Assembly (NCBI GenBank): GCA_038496675.1
Contig: CM076669.1
Location: forward strand, 6,008,656 to 6,072,655
Length of the DNA: 64,000 nt
Direction of reading: 5' to 3'
Origin: Rachycentron canadum
Lineage: Eukaryota > Chordata > Actinopteri > Carangiformes > Rachycentridae
Each line of letters opens with the position of its first letter. Position 1 is the first letter of the stretch. Both the position numbers and the translations under genes were made by a program. The notes beneath the pieces are model-generated. The model saw only the letters and a program-made list of their open reading frames with translations. It had not been told where the DNA came from and searched no databases. Below, in pieces: positions 1 through 11,173 of the stretch.

Positions 1-1260
1 TTAATCATATGAGAGTCATAAGATTTTACTGGTTTCAGTTTCTTTTATCTGAAAACTAATGCATCTTTATCACTATTCTCTGGACTTAATGATTAACCAG
101 CTAATTAAGATATAATCAATCAATTAACTAATGTTGAAATCAAATGTTTGCAGCATTGTCTAAATGTATTATTATGCTAAATGCACAGAGGTTTTGTGGC
201 TCATTTCATTATGTCCATGCAGAAGTCAACATAATAGCCAATGACCTGCATCTCTGCACTGAAGCAGACACAACTTATTAGTGTATAGTTTCACTTATGA
301 CTGTGACACTGTTGCTGTTTCACATTCCAATACATTGAAAAACTGCTGAGCCCACGTTCAAATTGTGACAATCTATATTTTAGCATTTTATTATGAATAT
401 ATGTTCATTGTTTTTTCCAAATCTTACTCCTCTAATGTGTTGATGGTCTAATCGTAATTCTTTACTGCTTTTCTAACACATCCTTAAGAACACATACATG
501 TCATATAAGCATATGGCACATAAAACCTTTGAATCTTCAATTTTTCTTAATGGTGAAGACAAGCCACCATGTAAACGGCCACAGGCCACTTATACAAACA
601 CATCAGCAGGCTTTCACACAAACAGTGGGGGCAGGACATGATGGGCAGATGATCGGGGCTGTGGGGCAACTTTCATCACCATAGAGCTTGGTCTAACGCC
701 AGCTATAAATACCGACCTTCTCTCACTGCTCAACCTCTCCCTCCGCACTATGCACATCATCCCTCTTTCACAGAACTGGCCCAGCAACACCAAGAAACAC
801 CTTGAAATCCAAACTGTGCATTGTGTGGCGACCTGTGTACCTAGAATCCCTCTGACAGCAAACACGCGCCCACACTTTCCATCCTCTTTCCTGGACTCTG
901 CAGCTTGACATGTCTCAGTATCATCTGGACTCTCACCACACACCCCTTCCAGCTTCTTCCACTTAGAAAATATCAAACCAGGCCACTAGACAGGTAAAGC
1001 CAGGTATGAGTGAATATGAATGAGATGGCAGGGTGTGCCTGAGAGTCTACTGACAGTCAGTAAAGTCCTGGTGACCTTTCAGTGTGCAGGCTGGCGCCGC
1101 ACCACGCCACTCCAAACAGTTGTTCTAATGTTAACCCCTGCACCACCAGCAAGGTTACAGCCCGAATGCCACAGGTTATTATCACATGACCAGGCGACAT
1201 CGTGCCAAACCTAGAAACAAATGCAGGGAACGATGGGACAACTGGGTTCGATGATGATGA

Positions 1261-1302
1261 TGATGATATGTAGGTTAAATGCTGTTAACCTACATATCAT
1301 CA
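1261..1302. repeat. perfect 18-bp inverted repeat (hairpin, 6-nt loop)
   Basis: Arms at 1261-1278 and 1285-1302 are exact reverse complements, with a 6-base spacer ATGCTG. The left arm runs out of a short GAT repeat (1250-1265). It lies inside the presumed gnptab intron. No function can be assigned; it could be a MITE remnant or a small RNA hairpin. Confidence 0.85.
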
Positions 1303-2462
1303 CATACAAAGTTACAGTGCTTTCAACTCCCCTGAGCGTCACAGCAGCTGCTTGTTCATGGACATTACATACAGTTTGACTGTGTAGAGCATATGAGGGG
1401 GAACAATATACTTATGACAAAACACTGGCAACTTAACGGTTCACTTATTTGCTTTTCCTGGAGATTTTTTATCATAAACAGTCTTCATCAACAGAGAGAG
1501 ATTCCTCAGTTGGCAGGAAACCATGGGCATTATTATCGTAGACTCCCAGACAAGAGAGAAAACTCCACCTGCTGATAAAGAACACGCAATGTTGCTAAAG
1601 CATCTGGGAAAAGTGAGTAAGTGAACATTGAATTGAGAGGTCAAGTATATATTTGTTTTTCCTTTACCTGGTGTGTGGGAAAAAAATCCATGCAAGCGTT
1701 ATTTAAAAGGATTATAAAGTGTTTTTAATTAATTATTTTAATCAATTTAAGAAAAAAGAAAAATCCATAGTATCCCAAGATAGGGTTTCTTTTATTATTT
1801 ATTTTTGTTATATTTTAATACATTTTGCTTCTTTCCTCTGACTTTTCTATTTTTAGTTATTTGCATATATTAACTTTTTCTTTTATTTGTATTTTGTTTT
1901 ATCTTATATTTTATTGCTTCCCTGACATTTATCTCTCATGTTCCCACATGTCAGGGTCACTCAGCTCCAGCCTCGAGCATTTTGTTTTCTTTGATTATTT
2001 CAGAGTAATCCACTCTTGTTAGTGGTTTTCCTCATCCTTCTCAAAATATACAGCAGAGAGAAAAATTATTAGATGCTCAGGTTGCCAGCTGCCGAGCTAA
2101 ACAGAGGCTCCTTTATCCATATCACAGCATCACTGTTTAAAATAGAAAAATACTGTATTTAGGAGGAGACGGCAACCTCCTAATGGATTTGACATTTGTG
2201 ATCAGGCTGCTCTCAGATTACGATCCTATACTGTATAAAATGATCAGAAGCTGAATTTGTGCTCACACAGAAAATACACATATGTCTTAAGTAATGATAA
2301 TGTAAAACATCCTTCAGCACTGAGGCAAGACGCTGCAAGACTGACACCTGGTGGCAAGGTCATTTAAGTCAGTCAAGTTAAAGTTGCCTTTTGTCGCTGT
2401 GGTGACACAACTTCCAAAAAAATCTTATGGGGACAATACACGTTCTCTGTTTTTCATAATTC

Positions 2463-2465
<3 letters not shown>

Positions 2466-2495
<30 letters not shown>
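2466..2495. repeat. poly(A) tract
   Basis: An uninterrupted run of 30 A on the plus strand. It could be a retroposon tail, but I could not delimit a SINE or LINE body next to it. Shorter A/T runs of the same kind occur at 4848-4870, 19331-19350, 30518-30539 and 44541-44567. Confidence 0.9.
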
Positions 2496-2496
<1 letters not shown>

Positions 2497-2883
2497 CCAG
2501 GAGTGTTGGCTGTGTACTGACTATGTGTGTAACTCTGCCACCTGCTGCCTGATAACAAAATTAATATAGCCTCCTTTTTCAACATCTACTGCAAATTTTT
2601 GTGTTTATGAGAACCATAAAGGAAATAACTCAATGGTATCTAAACATGGGGTCTTATGCATTCTACTATTTTCTAAAAATGCTGTGGACATAATGAATAA
2701 TGCTTAATGATTTTAAAATAAAAGCACTCCAAAGACACAATGGGTGAATCTTGCCAAAACTGAGAATCACTCTGAGCATGTAAAGTCTACTACACACATT
2801 TTTCTGCTTATTAACAAGTCTCCTTCACGTCTCACCACCAGGAACTATTTCATCTGGGAAACAAGTTTAGATTCTTATGTTAC

Positions 2884-5800
2884 CTGTTTGATCTTGTTGG
2901 TTATGACAGAGGGCAGTTTGACTCTCAGTTGCTCTGTCTCCTTGAAGGATGCTGGGAAGCCGCTCAGATAAGCCAGAGCCTGCATGCGGATCAGGCCTGG
3001 AGCTTCTTTATCTGTGGTCTGGAGAACACACAACACAGAAATACAATACACATTTTAAAGTTTGCCTTCCTTATCTGATCATAAATATGCTGCGGATTTG
3101 CTGTGGATGCAGGCATTTACAGGCAGTAAATACAACAATTATGAACTCACCAGGTAACATCTGGACACGGAGAATTTCTGCTCTTCTCTGGACAAATCTG
3201 TATAGGCTTTATCAGCTGTAAAAACCAACAGCAACACAATGTTAATGCTTATGTGGAAAGATATAGTTTCTCTAAAACACATGCGCAGACCCACTGCTCC
3301 AACAAACCACACTGACGAGTTAGTGTCAGTGTTAAGTGACTAAAGGGATGTGTCACACACACTAATGAACAGGTGCAGCTCAGCACTTTTGTAGTTACAG
3401 CTGTGGAGGATCATCAAGGTAGAAACTGTGTGTATGTGTGTGTATGAATGAGAGTTATATTTGATATATACAGTTATAAAAGCTGTACATAAAAAGGAAA
3501 AATTGGGGGAGAACAGGGGAGTGGGGGATGTCGGGGTGGAGGCAGAGAGATTCACTTTAAATCAGACAACATAAACCATGGGATGGCTCACACATGATGC
3601 ATGAACTATTCCTGCCATCCCAGACAAAAAAAAGCTATATTCTCTATGTTTGGATTAAGTCTTTGATTTATTTCTGCCATTCATGCCACAGGCCCACTAC
3701 TCATAAATAATAGATTAATATGAAAATGTGGAAAAACAATATCCACTGCAGTTATGCAAACCATCAACTGAACAACATGAGATAATCTGTGGATGTCACA
3801 GTGATGTGGGTGTCAAGCAGCACATCATGTGAATAAAACTTCAGTTCAGTTATAAGGTTTTTAAACGTGACATAAAAGCACAATGTTTCACTGCAGGTGA
3901 GCGGTTTAATACTGAGGTGATAATATCACACACAGAGTCAATTTAGATAAGTTATATGTGTTATGAATCTTGCTGGAAAACAAATTATTTAAACTGGCTA
4001 AAAGTTTATATCTTCTACTCATGCTCTCAGCAGCTGACATTTTCTTGTTACTCATTAATCACTGTTCAAATAACAGTTTTGCATTGTAAATAAGTTTTCA
4101 TATCTCTATGATAATTTGCCTGCTGGGTCAGTTGCTGTGCAGTCAGTATTTTTGTTGTTCTCCCAGGAGTATCTCGGATCTCATTACACACAAACGAGGC
4201 TTTCTGGGTTCATTTTGTGTGTGTGTGTTTTTTTACCATCAGCCTGCGAATGGAAGACGACCACAGAGGCGGTGGTGGCAGGGTGGAAGGGTTTGTTCAT
4301 CAGCAGCAACTCTTTGGCAGCAGAGAGGGAGGGAGAGAGTGATGGGAGCTCTTTGAGTGTAACGTTGGCTGGCAGAGCGGGGTCCAGGGCCAGCATGGGC
4401 GCTATGATGCAGTGAGACAGCAGGCATTCTGGCTTAACACTGAAAACCAAGCGGGAAAAAAACAATATATATCAATTTTAATTGTACAACTTGTCATAAC
4501 TCAGATAGCCACCCTGATCAACTTTGTGATTGTGCAGTTAAAAGTACCTGTATGCATGAAATTAGTGAACTTCACACATTTGATATAAGCTTCCTTTAAG
4601 GAAGTGTTTCAACAGTGACTGTGTGTCTGCGGTTAATGCAGGAAGACAAGACAAGGCCCCTTTCTGGTCAAATCCAGTTTGTGGTTCAACTTACTGCATG
4701 AGTTTTAAATATCATCAGAGGCGATCATTAACCATAAATTTAGTGACACTTAAGATACTCTTTGCTTTTGAAGCACTACCAAAAGTATTCATAATTCATA
4801 ATATTCACAACTATTAACTATGAAACAGTCCGTTATTATTAATGCTAAAAAAAAAAAAAAAAAAAAAAAACTTAAAACAACAAAAAAAAACAAAGCTCAA
4901 GATAACTTTGCAACAGTATTGCACCAGTTCACAATTCTGAATTATAACTGCTTGAGGAATAACCCAACACTACTTCCTGTTTCAAAGTGTTGCTGCAGCA
5001 GTGACTGTTACGAGAACTGAACAAGCCTGAGAATGAGCTCTGAAATCAGAGGTGTTAAACTGAGCTGTAGTGAAGCAGGTAGGACATTAAAAAACACATT
5101 TCAATATAGCACAGTTCAGTAAAGCAGCACCACTAACTACAACCTCAGTAATAGACCTGGAACCTAATCAGAAGAATCTGTGCATTATAAAAACCACAAT
5201 CGGACATGTGGTGAATCTGTTGTACTGGTTTGCATTAGATTAGATTAGATTAAAATAATAAACACTTCAATACAATTCAACAGCACCACAAACTGCAGCC
5301 TCTAAACTGACCATGAAGTTGAGGAATTACTGAAGAACTGTTGTATTGGACGACATTAGTTTTAGCCTGGTGTACTGGGAAACTGAGAGTAAACATGTCA
5401 AAAAAAAGTACTTACTATGATAGAGGATTTTAGCCATACAAAAACCATCACAACGCCACAACATCATCAGACTGACCTGTCTTTTGGAGCTTCGGTTGTC
5501 TCACTTGCATTTTTCCCCAGGCGCTCCCTGTGTGTGACAAAGCATCAAATTCTGATTATTTTGTACCGACTCAGGTAAGAACACTGCACAGCACTGCATT
5601 GTTCGAGGAGGTCGGCAGAATTTCAACATTTTAAGATTTTTTGTTTCATGCTAACTGCTGAGAGAAGAAAAGTTCAGACTAGAGTAACATGGTGATTGAT
5701 GAGTTCTCCTCAGGGTTATTGTGAACTTTGATCCTTCTTCTTCTGGGGAAATGTCTGAACAAGCCAATCAGAGTGAAAGTGATAATGCAGCCTTTGTGCT

Positions 5801-7271
5801 AATTCTGACTGTATTCAGGTGAAAACCTTTAAGCCGCCTGAGTGTGTATGCTTCATGTATAACAGGGCAATACGTTCTGTGGCAAATTAAAGGTCCATAT
5901 TTAATTGTAAGCTACATCCATTACTGCAACATAGCCATGAAACTTCACTTCACCATTACAGACTGTGGAAACACAGCTACCTCAGAGCCTTTTGTTCCTC
6001 CTCCAGTTGCTCTTTGACCACCTTCAGCTCCTTCAGCAGAGAAATGTCTGTGCCATTCACCCATGTATACACCACATCAATAGGCATGGGCAGACAGAGC
6101 CTGCAAAGAGAGACACTCATATCATGTAGACAGCTCTCAAACCACAAAGCTGTGACCCTGTTTCCCTCCTCCGTGCAGCGCATTACAGTAAAACATTTTC
6201 TTCATGCATGGCTACACCTCGTCCAGTTCTCTCAGATTTCTCTCAGAGGAAGGGTACGGAAAGTCTTGTGTGCCATGAAGAAAGGTGTCTGCAGGAAGTT
6301 TTCTCGGGCTGTGCACAATTTTTTCACATTAATAGTTGATGTTAATTTGATGAGATTTTTCTTTCTCCTGAAATCCACCGCAAAAGATTTTGCACTTCTT
6401 ACAGTAACTACAGCAATAAAAATATTCATTTTATTATAATTGGACTATTTGAGCGATTGACACAACAGTGACATGCATTCATTAATGCTGCATTTTTCTC
6501 ACCTGCTTTGGAAGGATTTTCCACCCACATTGTCTCTGTATGAGTCAAACAGCACATGATACTGATCTCGACTCCACTCGACCACCACCTGAACGAAGAG
6601 AAGACATTACGATCCAGTCCTGTGGGACACGTTGCTCTCATGTGGCTACATCACAAATACCAACCACAGTGAAGGCAACAAGACCAAATCATATTCAAAC
6701 ATTGTAGTTTCCTTTATTGCTAGTTCATCAACAACATGATTTACGCATGAACTTATGACTAATGCTGAGCTTCTTTACTTTTGTGGTATTTACAAATCTT
6801 GGTCAGCAACAATGGTTAAGTTGGCTGAATTTCACATTTTACTTGAAATCAGGTCCTGCTATGTGATTTACTTTGAACCCGAATTTACACGAGTACCTTA
6901 AAGAATAGTCAAACCTTTCACCCACGGATCTACCAGACATCTTAGTTAAAATTGACAGGTTAAAAACTTTAATTGGACATTTTTTTGAGTGGGATTTGGT
7001 GAGACGGTCCCTGAACACAACAGAACGAGGCACAGCCCTTTGCTTCACCAAAAACAGCCGTCGAGAAAAAGGACGTTAGCCAACACATGACATGACCGCC
7101 TTTTAGGTGACTGGAGTTAGGAAGACGGAGGAAGCTCACCTCTCCAAACTGAAAGGCGGAAACTATCATGAGGACGATCCCCCCAAAGCAGAGGTAGAGC
7201 CCATAGCGGTGGGACAGGCAGGTGTAGGTCTGCCGCTGTACGAGCTTGAGCACCGAGTTCACGACTACCAT
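2884..7271 (-). CDS. gnptab: GlcNAc-1-phosphotransferase subunits alpha/beta, 5' part (7 exons)
   Basis: GNPTAB is the Golgi enzyme that adds GlcNAc-1-phosphate to mannose on lysosomal hydrolases, the first step of the mannose-6-phosphate tag. Minus-strand coding exons: 7140-7271, 6503-6588, 5981-6100, 5477-5527, 4237-4439, 3151-3215, 2884-3018; all joins keep frame with GT-AG sites. The protein opens with a short cytosolic tail containing LVQRQTYTCLSHRYGLY and a signal anchor near residues 24-42. It then has the Stealth-type motif IDVVYTWVNGTD and a block LDPALPANVTLKELPSL typical of the family. Later catalytic and Notch-like parts are missing because the window ends. The chosen start matches the usual short N-terminus; an in-frame ATG at 7301 would add ten residues. 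The gene is divergent from dram1. Confidence 0.95.
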
Positions 7272-7448
7272 GGTTCTCCGGGGCGAAGCATAGCGCTGCA
7301 TTCATTCAAAAAACCGCAGGTACACGCATTAAACAACGAAGGTAAACATCACAAACGAGCCGGACCTGTCAGCTGACTGCCAGCCGAGACTGCATGACAC
7401 ATGACAACCAACCATACATCTCACGCTTCCTCGGCGGTAGTGACGCCG

Positions 7449-7491
7449 CCGCCCCGACGACCGTTACCGCCCCGACGACCGTTACCGCCCC
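7449..7491. repeat. 18-bp GC-rich tandem repeat (about 2.4 copies) at the gnptab 5' end
   Basis: The unit CCCCGACGACCGTTACCG occurs twice head to tail (7452-7469 and 7470-7487) with partial flanks. It lies about 180 bases upstream of the gnptab start, in the only clearly CpG-rich part of this spacer, so it is probably in the gnptab promoter or 5' UTR. Function is inferred from position only. Confidence 0.8.
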
Positions 7492-7769
7492 CTGCCGGCG
7501 GGGAGCAGGGGGCCGTGGCGCCTTCACGGTCCTCTCTTCATTTAATCTTTAAATCTCATTGAGGTGAAAATCTCCTTTTTAAATAGAGACCTGAGAACAA
7601 AAAGCTACTATCATGTATTGAACTAAATGCATTGTTATTTTGTGTTGTGTAGCTATAAATAATGCTGAAGACTGCAGTAAACTCAGTTTGTTGAATATAG
7701 CTACTTTCTCTCTTCTTACATGAGTACTAAATGTTTAGTAGTAGTTTAGAGACAATACTACAGCTACGC

Positions 7770-8356
7770 TACATGGCCAAAAGTATTTGGACATTCAATA
7801 AAGTACACTATATGGACAAAAGCATTGGGCCACCTACACATTACACCTATAGAAGCTTTTATAACATCAAATTCAACATCTATATGCAGCTATAACTGCT
7901 TCCACCCATATGTGATTACAAAGACAAGGTCATTGATCTGCTGCTATAATTTTGAGAAAAGCTTTCCATAAGATTGGCTGCAGGGTTTTGCTCCCATTCG
8001 GCCTCAAGAACATTAGTGATTTTTGATGGGCAATGAAGCCTGGCTCACAGTCGCTTTTAAAAAATTACCCAAAGGTCGTACTTATGGTTGACTTATGGTC
8101 TTTGTGCAGGTCTGATCTTCCACGCCAAACTTGGAATAAAAGGAAATTTCTCTATTGGACTCACTTTGTTCACAAAAGGCACCATCATGTCAAAACTGTT
8201 AAGTGTTCCCTCATAGTTGGAAACATGCTGTTGTCATAGTATGTTGTAACATTAAGATTATTGTTGATATTTGTCACTAAGGAGCCAAAAAACAAACTCC
8301 CACTTCAAAAGTATACTAATGACAGGGGTGTCTGCATACTTTTGGCCATACAGTGT
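7770..8356. mobile_element. degenerate Tc1/mariner-like element, non-autonomous
   Basis: The right end, read in reverse complement, begins ACACTGTATGGCCAAAAGTA. Near-matching ends occur at 7770 (ACATGGCCAAAAGTATTTGG) and 7805 (ACACTATATGGACAAAAGCA). Such ends and interior phrases such as GAAGCCTGGCTCACAGTC are typical of an old Tc1-like family widespread in fish. Most transposase sequence is gone and no open frame survives. Two left-end-like sequences 35 bases apart suggest nesting or a rearranged copy. Confidence 0.6.
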
Positions 8357-9007
8357 CTCAATTATATTACCATAGGAAGTTGAGCTAGCAAACTCAAAAA
8401 GAAACAGTTGACTATTTACACAGCCAGAAGCAATATAGAGAAACATTATAATTCATTTGAAGTCATTTTTGTTCCCACTGGCAGATGAAAGACAAATAGT
8501 AACTCTCCTTTTAACTGTCAACCAACTCCTGAGAAAAAGTATCAAACTCTTTAGGTGACATAAGTTTTTCGTTCACTGGTTTTATGTTTGTATTAAGTTA
8601 ATTTGACAAAATTAATGGTGGATTTTGATACTGCCCTTGATGTCACCCTTTGTGTTCATTGTTTTCACAAATATGAAACCAAATGTTAAACAGTTTCTGA
8701 AGTATACTTGTTAATCGTCTCCAGGTTCGACAAGTATAAATGTATTTTGTTTTAAATTCAGAAAGAAAATGCAGTGAATGACAGTTTTGCCTTTAATAAG
8801 TAGATAAGGTTTTAAAAAGTACCAAGGCTTTAACTAGGATGTCAACTTTCATTAAAATCCATGGATCAAAAAGAGAACGCTTCACTCATTTGAGTTTCCT
8901 TTAACTTCTAACTTCAGTATTGGGCTCTTCAGCTCCACTATGTTCACCAGCTGGTTGCTAACTTTGCTGTATTGTGATAAGTTGGTTTATTAGTCAGCCT
9001 CAGTCGA

Positions 9008-9280
9008 GTAAGGGTTGAGGTATGAAGGATGTTTTAGTGTTGACACTGTAAACGTACTGTATGTTTACATGGTAATAAATATGGGATCTTCAAATTAACT
9101 AACCATAAAGGAACCATAAAACTCTATAACTGGCCAGTCCACCAAAGTTGAATCCATCTATGTCTCCTCCTAAACCATACTCTCATCATCTGAGTTAGAT
9201 ATAAGACAAGTACCAAAAATGACCTTGACCAGAAGTTTCAAACACATGCGCTCAGAACTGGCCCTGCACATTTTCAACTT
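9008..9280. repeat. dispersed repeat, copy A of a local direct duplication
   Basis: Shares ordered blocks with 10369-10627: the GTAAGGGTTGAGG start, a TAATAAATATGGGATCTTCAAA block, CTGGCCAGTCCACCAAAGTTG, and a CTCAGAACTGGCCC end. The copies differ by substitutions and insertions. A third fragment of the middle block lies near 10665-10715. This is a mobile repeat or an old local duplication. Confidence 0.7.
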
Positions 9281-10368
9281 TCTTCGACTACTCACTTTAT
9301 CTGCGTCTAAACTCAAGATTCATGAGAGGAACTTAGTCAAGTGACATTATGTGACCAAAGCTGGGTCTCTGGCGTCGGCAGCAAAATCCTTCCTCCATTC
9401 TGGTTTATCTTACCATTTTCTAGAAAATCCTTCTTCATGATCTCACTTCCTTAAATCGAAGAGGCTGCCATGTTTCTGGCCTCTTGGCAGACTCCTTCTC
9501 TGTTGAGTCAGGAGTCAACTCTGTGAACCAAGCCAGAGGAAAAAAAAATCCTTTTCAACCAACAGTTTCTTAAGTTTGCAGCTAAGTTAGGCACCTCAAA
9601 TTGCTTCGGCAACAACTAAGGCTCCGACCTGAAACCAAAGAGTAAGTAAGAGTAAGAGTAATAATTTTTAGAAGTGTTAGTGAAAGACTGGCTGTGAGCC
9701 TTTTCCAGTAATGACCTTTAGCTCACTCTCATTGCTTATGTCAGCGGACCCATTACTGGAACCCCCCCCCCCTTTTACCCAAACATTTAAAACATGCAAC
9801 AACTACCTATGCCTGGATCACAAACTGAGCAAATTCTGACTTGAATTATTTGTGTTAACTTGATTAATTGCAAATTTGTTTGTAAATGTGCACCAACGAA
9901 GAAAACTGAAATGTAAATGGCCTGAAGACATTACATGCTTTCTAACCAAGTGGCAACCCACCATGGTGTCACCCACTGGTTTGTGAACTGATGTTTTGAG
10001 GCCTCCAGGTTGTAAATTGGTCCTCGCCATGTTGGTTTTTTGAAACTGGAGCTGAGGGGGAGTGAGGGGTGGATCTGACCTGCTCTGTACTTTCTCTGGC
10101 AGGTCACTGTGTGTGGTACAGTCAGTCAATCACACGGTAGCCACGCCCTAATTCATACATATATTTAATACTTGAAACTAGAGACTGAGACCATAAACTG
10201 ATTTGGAAAATTTTTACTGAGCTAATAAATCAAGTAAGAAGACTTTTTTTTTTACAACCAGTGGAGTCGCCCCCTGATGGTCATTAGATAGAATCCAGGT
10301 TTAATTCAGTTAACATTAAGCAGTTAGGATGTTCCTAACTGGTTGTATTTGGGTACATAATTTAAAGG

Positions 10369-10627
10369 GTAAGGGTTGAGGTTTGAAGGATGTTTTCAGC
10401 AACACTGAAACACATTGTATATTGACACGTTAATAAATATGGGATCTTCAAATCAGCTAGCTAACTGGCCAGTCCACCAAAGTTGGTGCATCAAATTTAT
10501 ATGAAATATAAATAACAACAACAACAACAATAATAATAATAATAATAATAATAAAAGTCCCAAAAATGAATTTTTACCAAAAGTATCAAACACATCTGCT
10601 CAGAACTGGCCCTTCACATTTTAAATT
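10369..10627. repeat. dispersed repeat, copy B of a local direct duplication
   Basis: Same orientation and block order as 9008-9280. This copy has an internal AAC/AAT simple repeat (10513-10554) that copy A lacks. It ends about 550 bases before the dram1 start codon. Confidence 0.7.
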
Positions 10628-10754
10628 AGCAAAGAAAAAATAATAATGCAAATAAATATGGAATCTCATGGTAATAAATATGAGGATTTCCAAACCAGCT
10701 ACCAGTGACTCCCAGTCCCCCTCAGGAAAACCTCCCAGGGGCCACACCTGAGAG

Positions 10755-10774
10755 AAACATGTTGTAGCATGTGT
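10755..10774 (+). promoter_or_regulatory. candidate p53 response element upstream of dram1
   Basis: Two decamers abut with no spacer, AAACATGTTG and TAGCATGTGT. Against RRRCWWGYYY they match 9/10 and 8/10, and both keep the CATG core. DRAM1 is a known p53 target in mammals. The site is 400 bases upstream of the start codon. Binding is inferred from motif and gene identity only. Confidence 0.45.
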
Positions 10775-11173
10775 GCGATACAGTGTAATGTGATAATGTA
10801 ATAACGTGAACGAACAATGTAGGAAAAAAAACATCTCCCCTGCTGCTGTTACTGGCTCTGAGGCGTTCATGTTCACAGCAGTTCAGAAAATGGTATTTCT
10901 TAATACGGATGGAGGGAGGAAGGAGCAGCGCTGGATGTAACGGGTGGTTTTATTTGCGTAGGTCGGACCTGCCCACGGGGAGTTGTTTAAGGGGAAGAGG
11001 TTACTGTATAACTGTATATGAGCTTATTGTCTGAGGCCAAGTTCACCGCCATGCGACTGTCGATACTAGACCTCCCAGACCAGGACCAGCTCTTAAAGGT
11101 GGATTTTCTTCTTGCATGAATCTATTTCCTCTGCTGAGTTTTCTGCCAGTTCCGCGATAAACCTTTGGCGGAG

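Larger units (their letters stand above)
1..2883 (-). other. gnptab: intron 7 of gnptab, continuing off the left edge
   Basis: This stretch lies downstream of the last recognisable gnptab exon on the minus strand. I searched both strands for the next expected coding block of GNPTAB and found nothing convincing, so the gene probably continues beyond base 1. It holds a perfect 18-bp hairpin at 1261-1302, a 30-base A run at 2466-2495 and otherwise AT-rich sequence. The longest open frame here (614-976, minus) has no GNPTAB similarity that I can recognise and no convincing splice context. Confidence 0.6.
7300..11000. other. gnptab-dram1 divergent intergenic spacer
   Basis: About 3.7 kb with no supported coding region. 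It contains the CpG-rich gnptab promoter (about 7420-7520), a Tc1-like relic, a duplicated repeat block (9008-9280 and 10369-10627), an interspersed segment around 10255-10310 carrying the fish-repeat phrase GGAGTCGCCCCCTGATGGTC, an AAC/AAT microsatellite (10513-10554), and the dram1 promoter side with a p53-like element. Confidence 0.7.

Noticed and set aside
614..976. 120-residue minus-strand open frame in the presumed gnptab intron
   Set aside because: No resemblance to the missing GNPTAB region, no supporting splice sites, and composition typical of non-coding DNA of slightly higher GC.
1825..2022. Hydrophobic 65-residue plus-strand ORF that looks membrane-spanning
   Set aside because: Caused by T-rich DNA giving Phe, Leu and Ile codons; no gene context.
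7107..7376. 89-residue plus-strand ORF
   Set aside because: Antisense shadow of gnptab exon 1, which is clearly coding on the minus strand.
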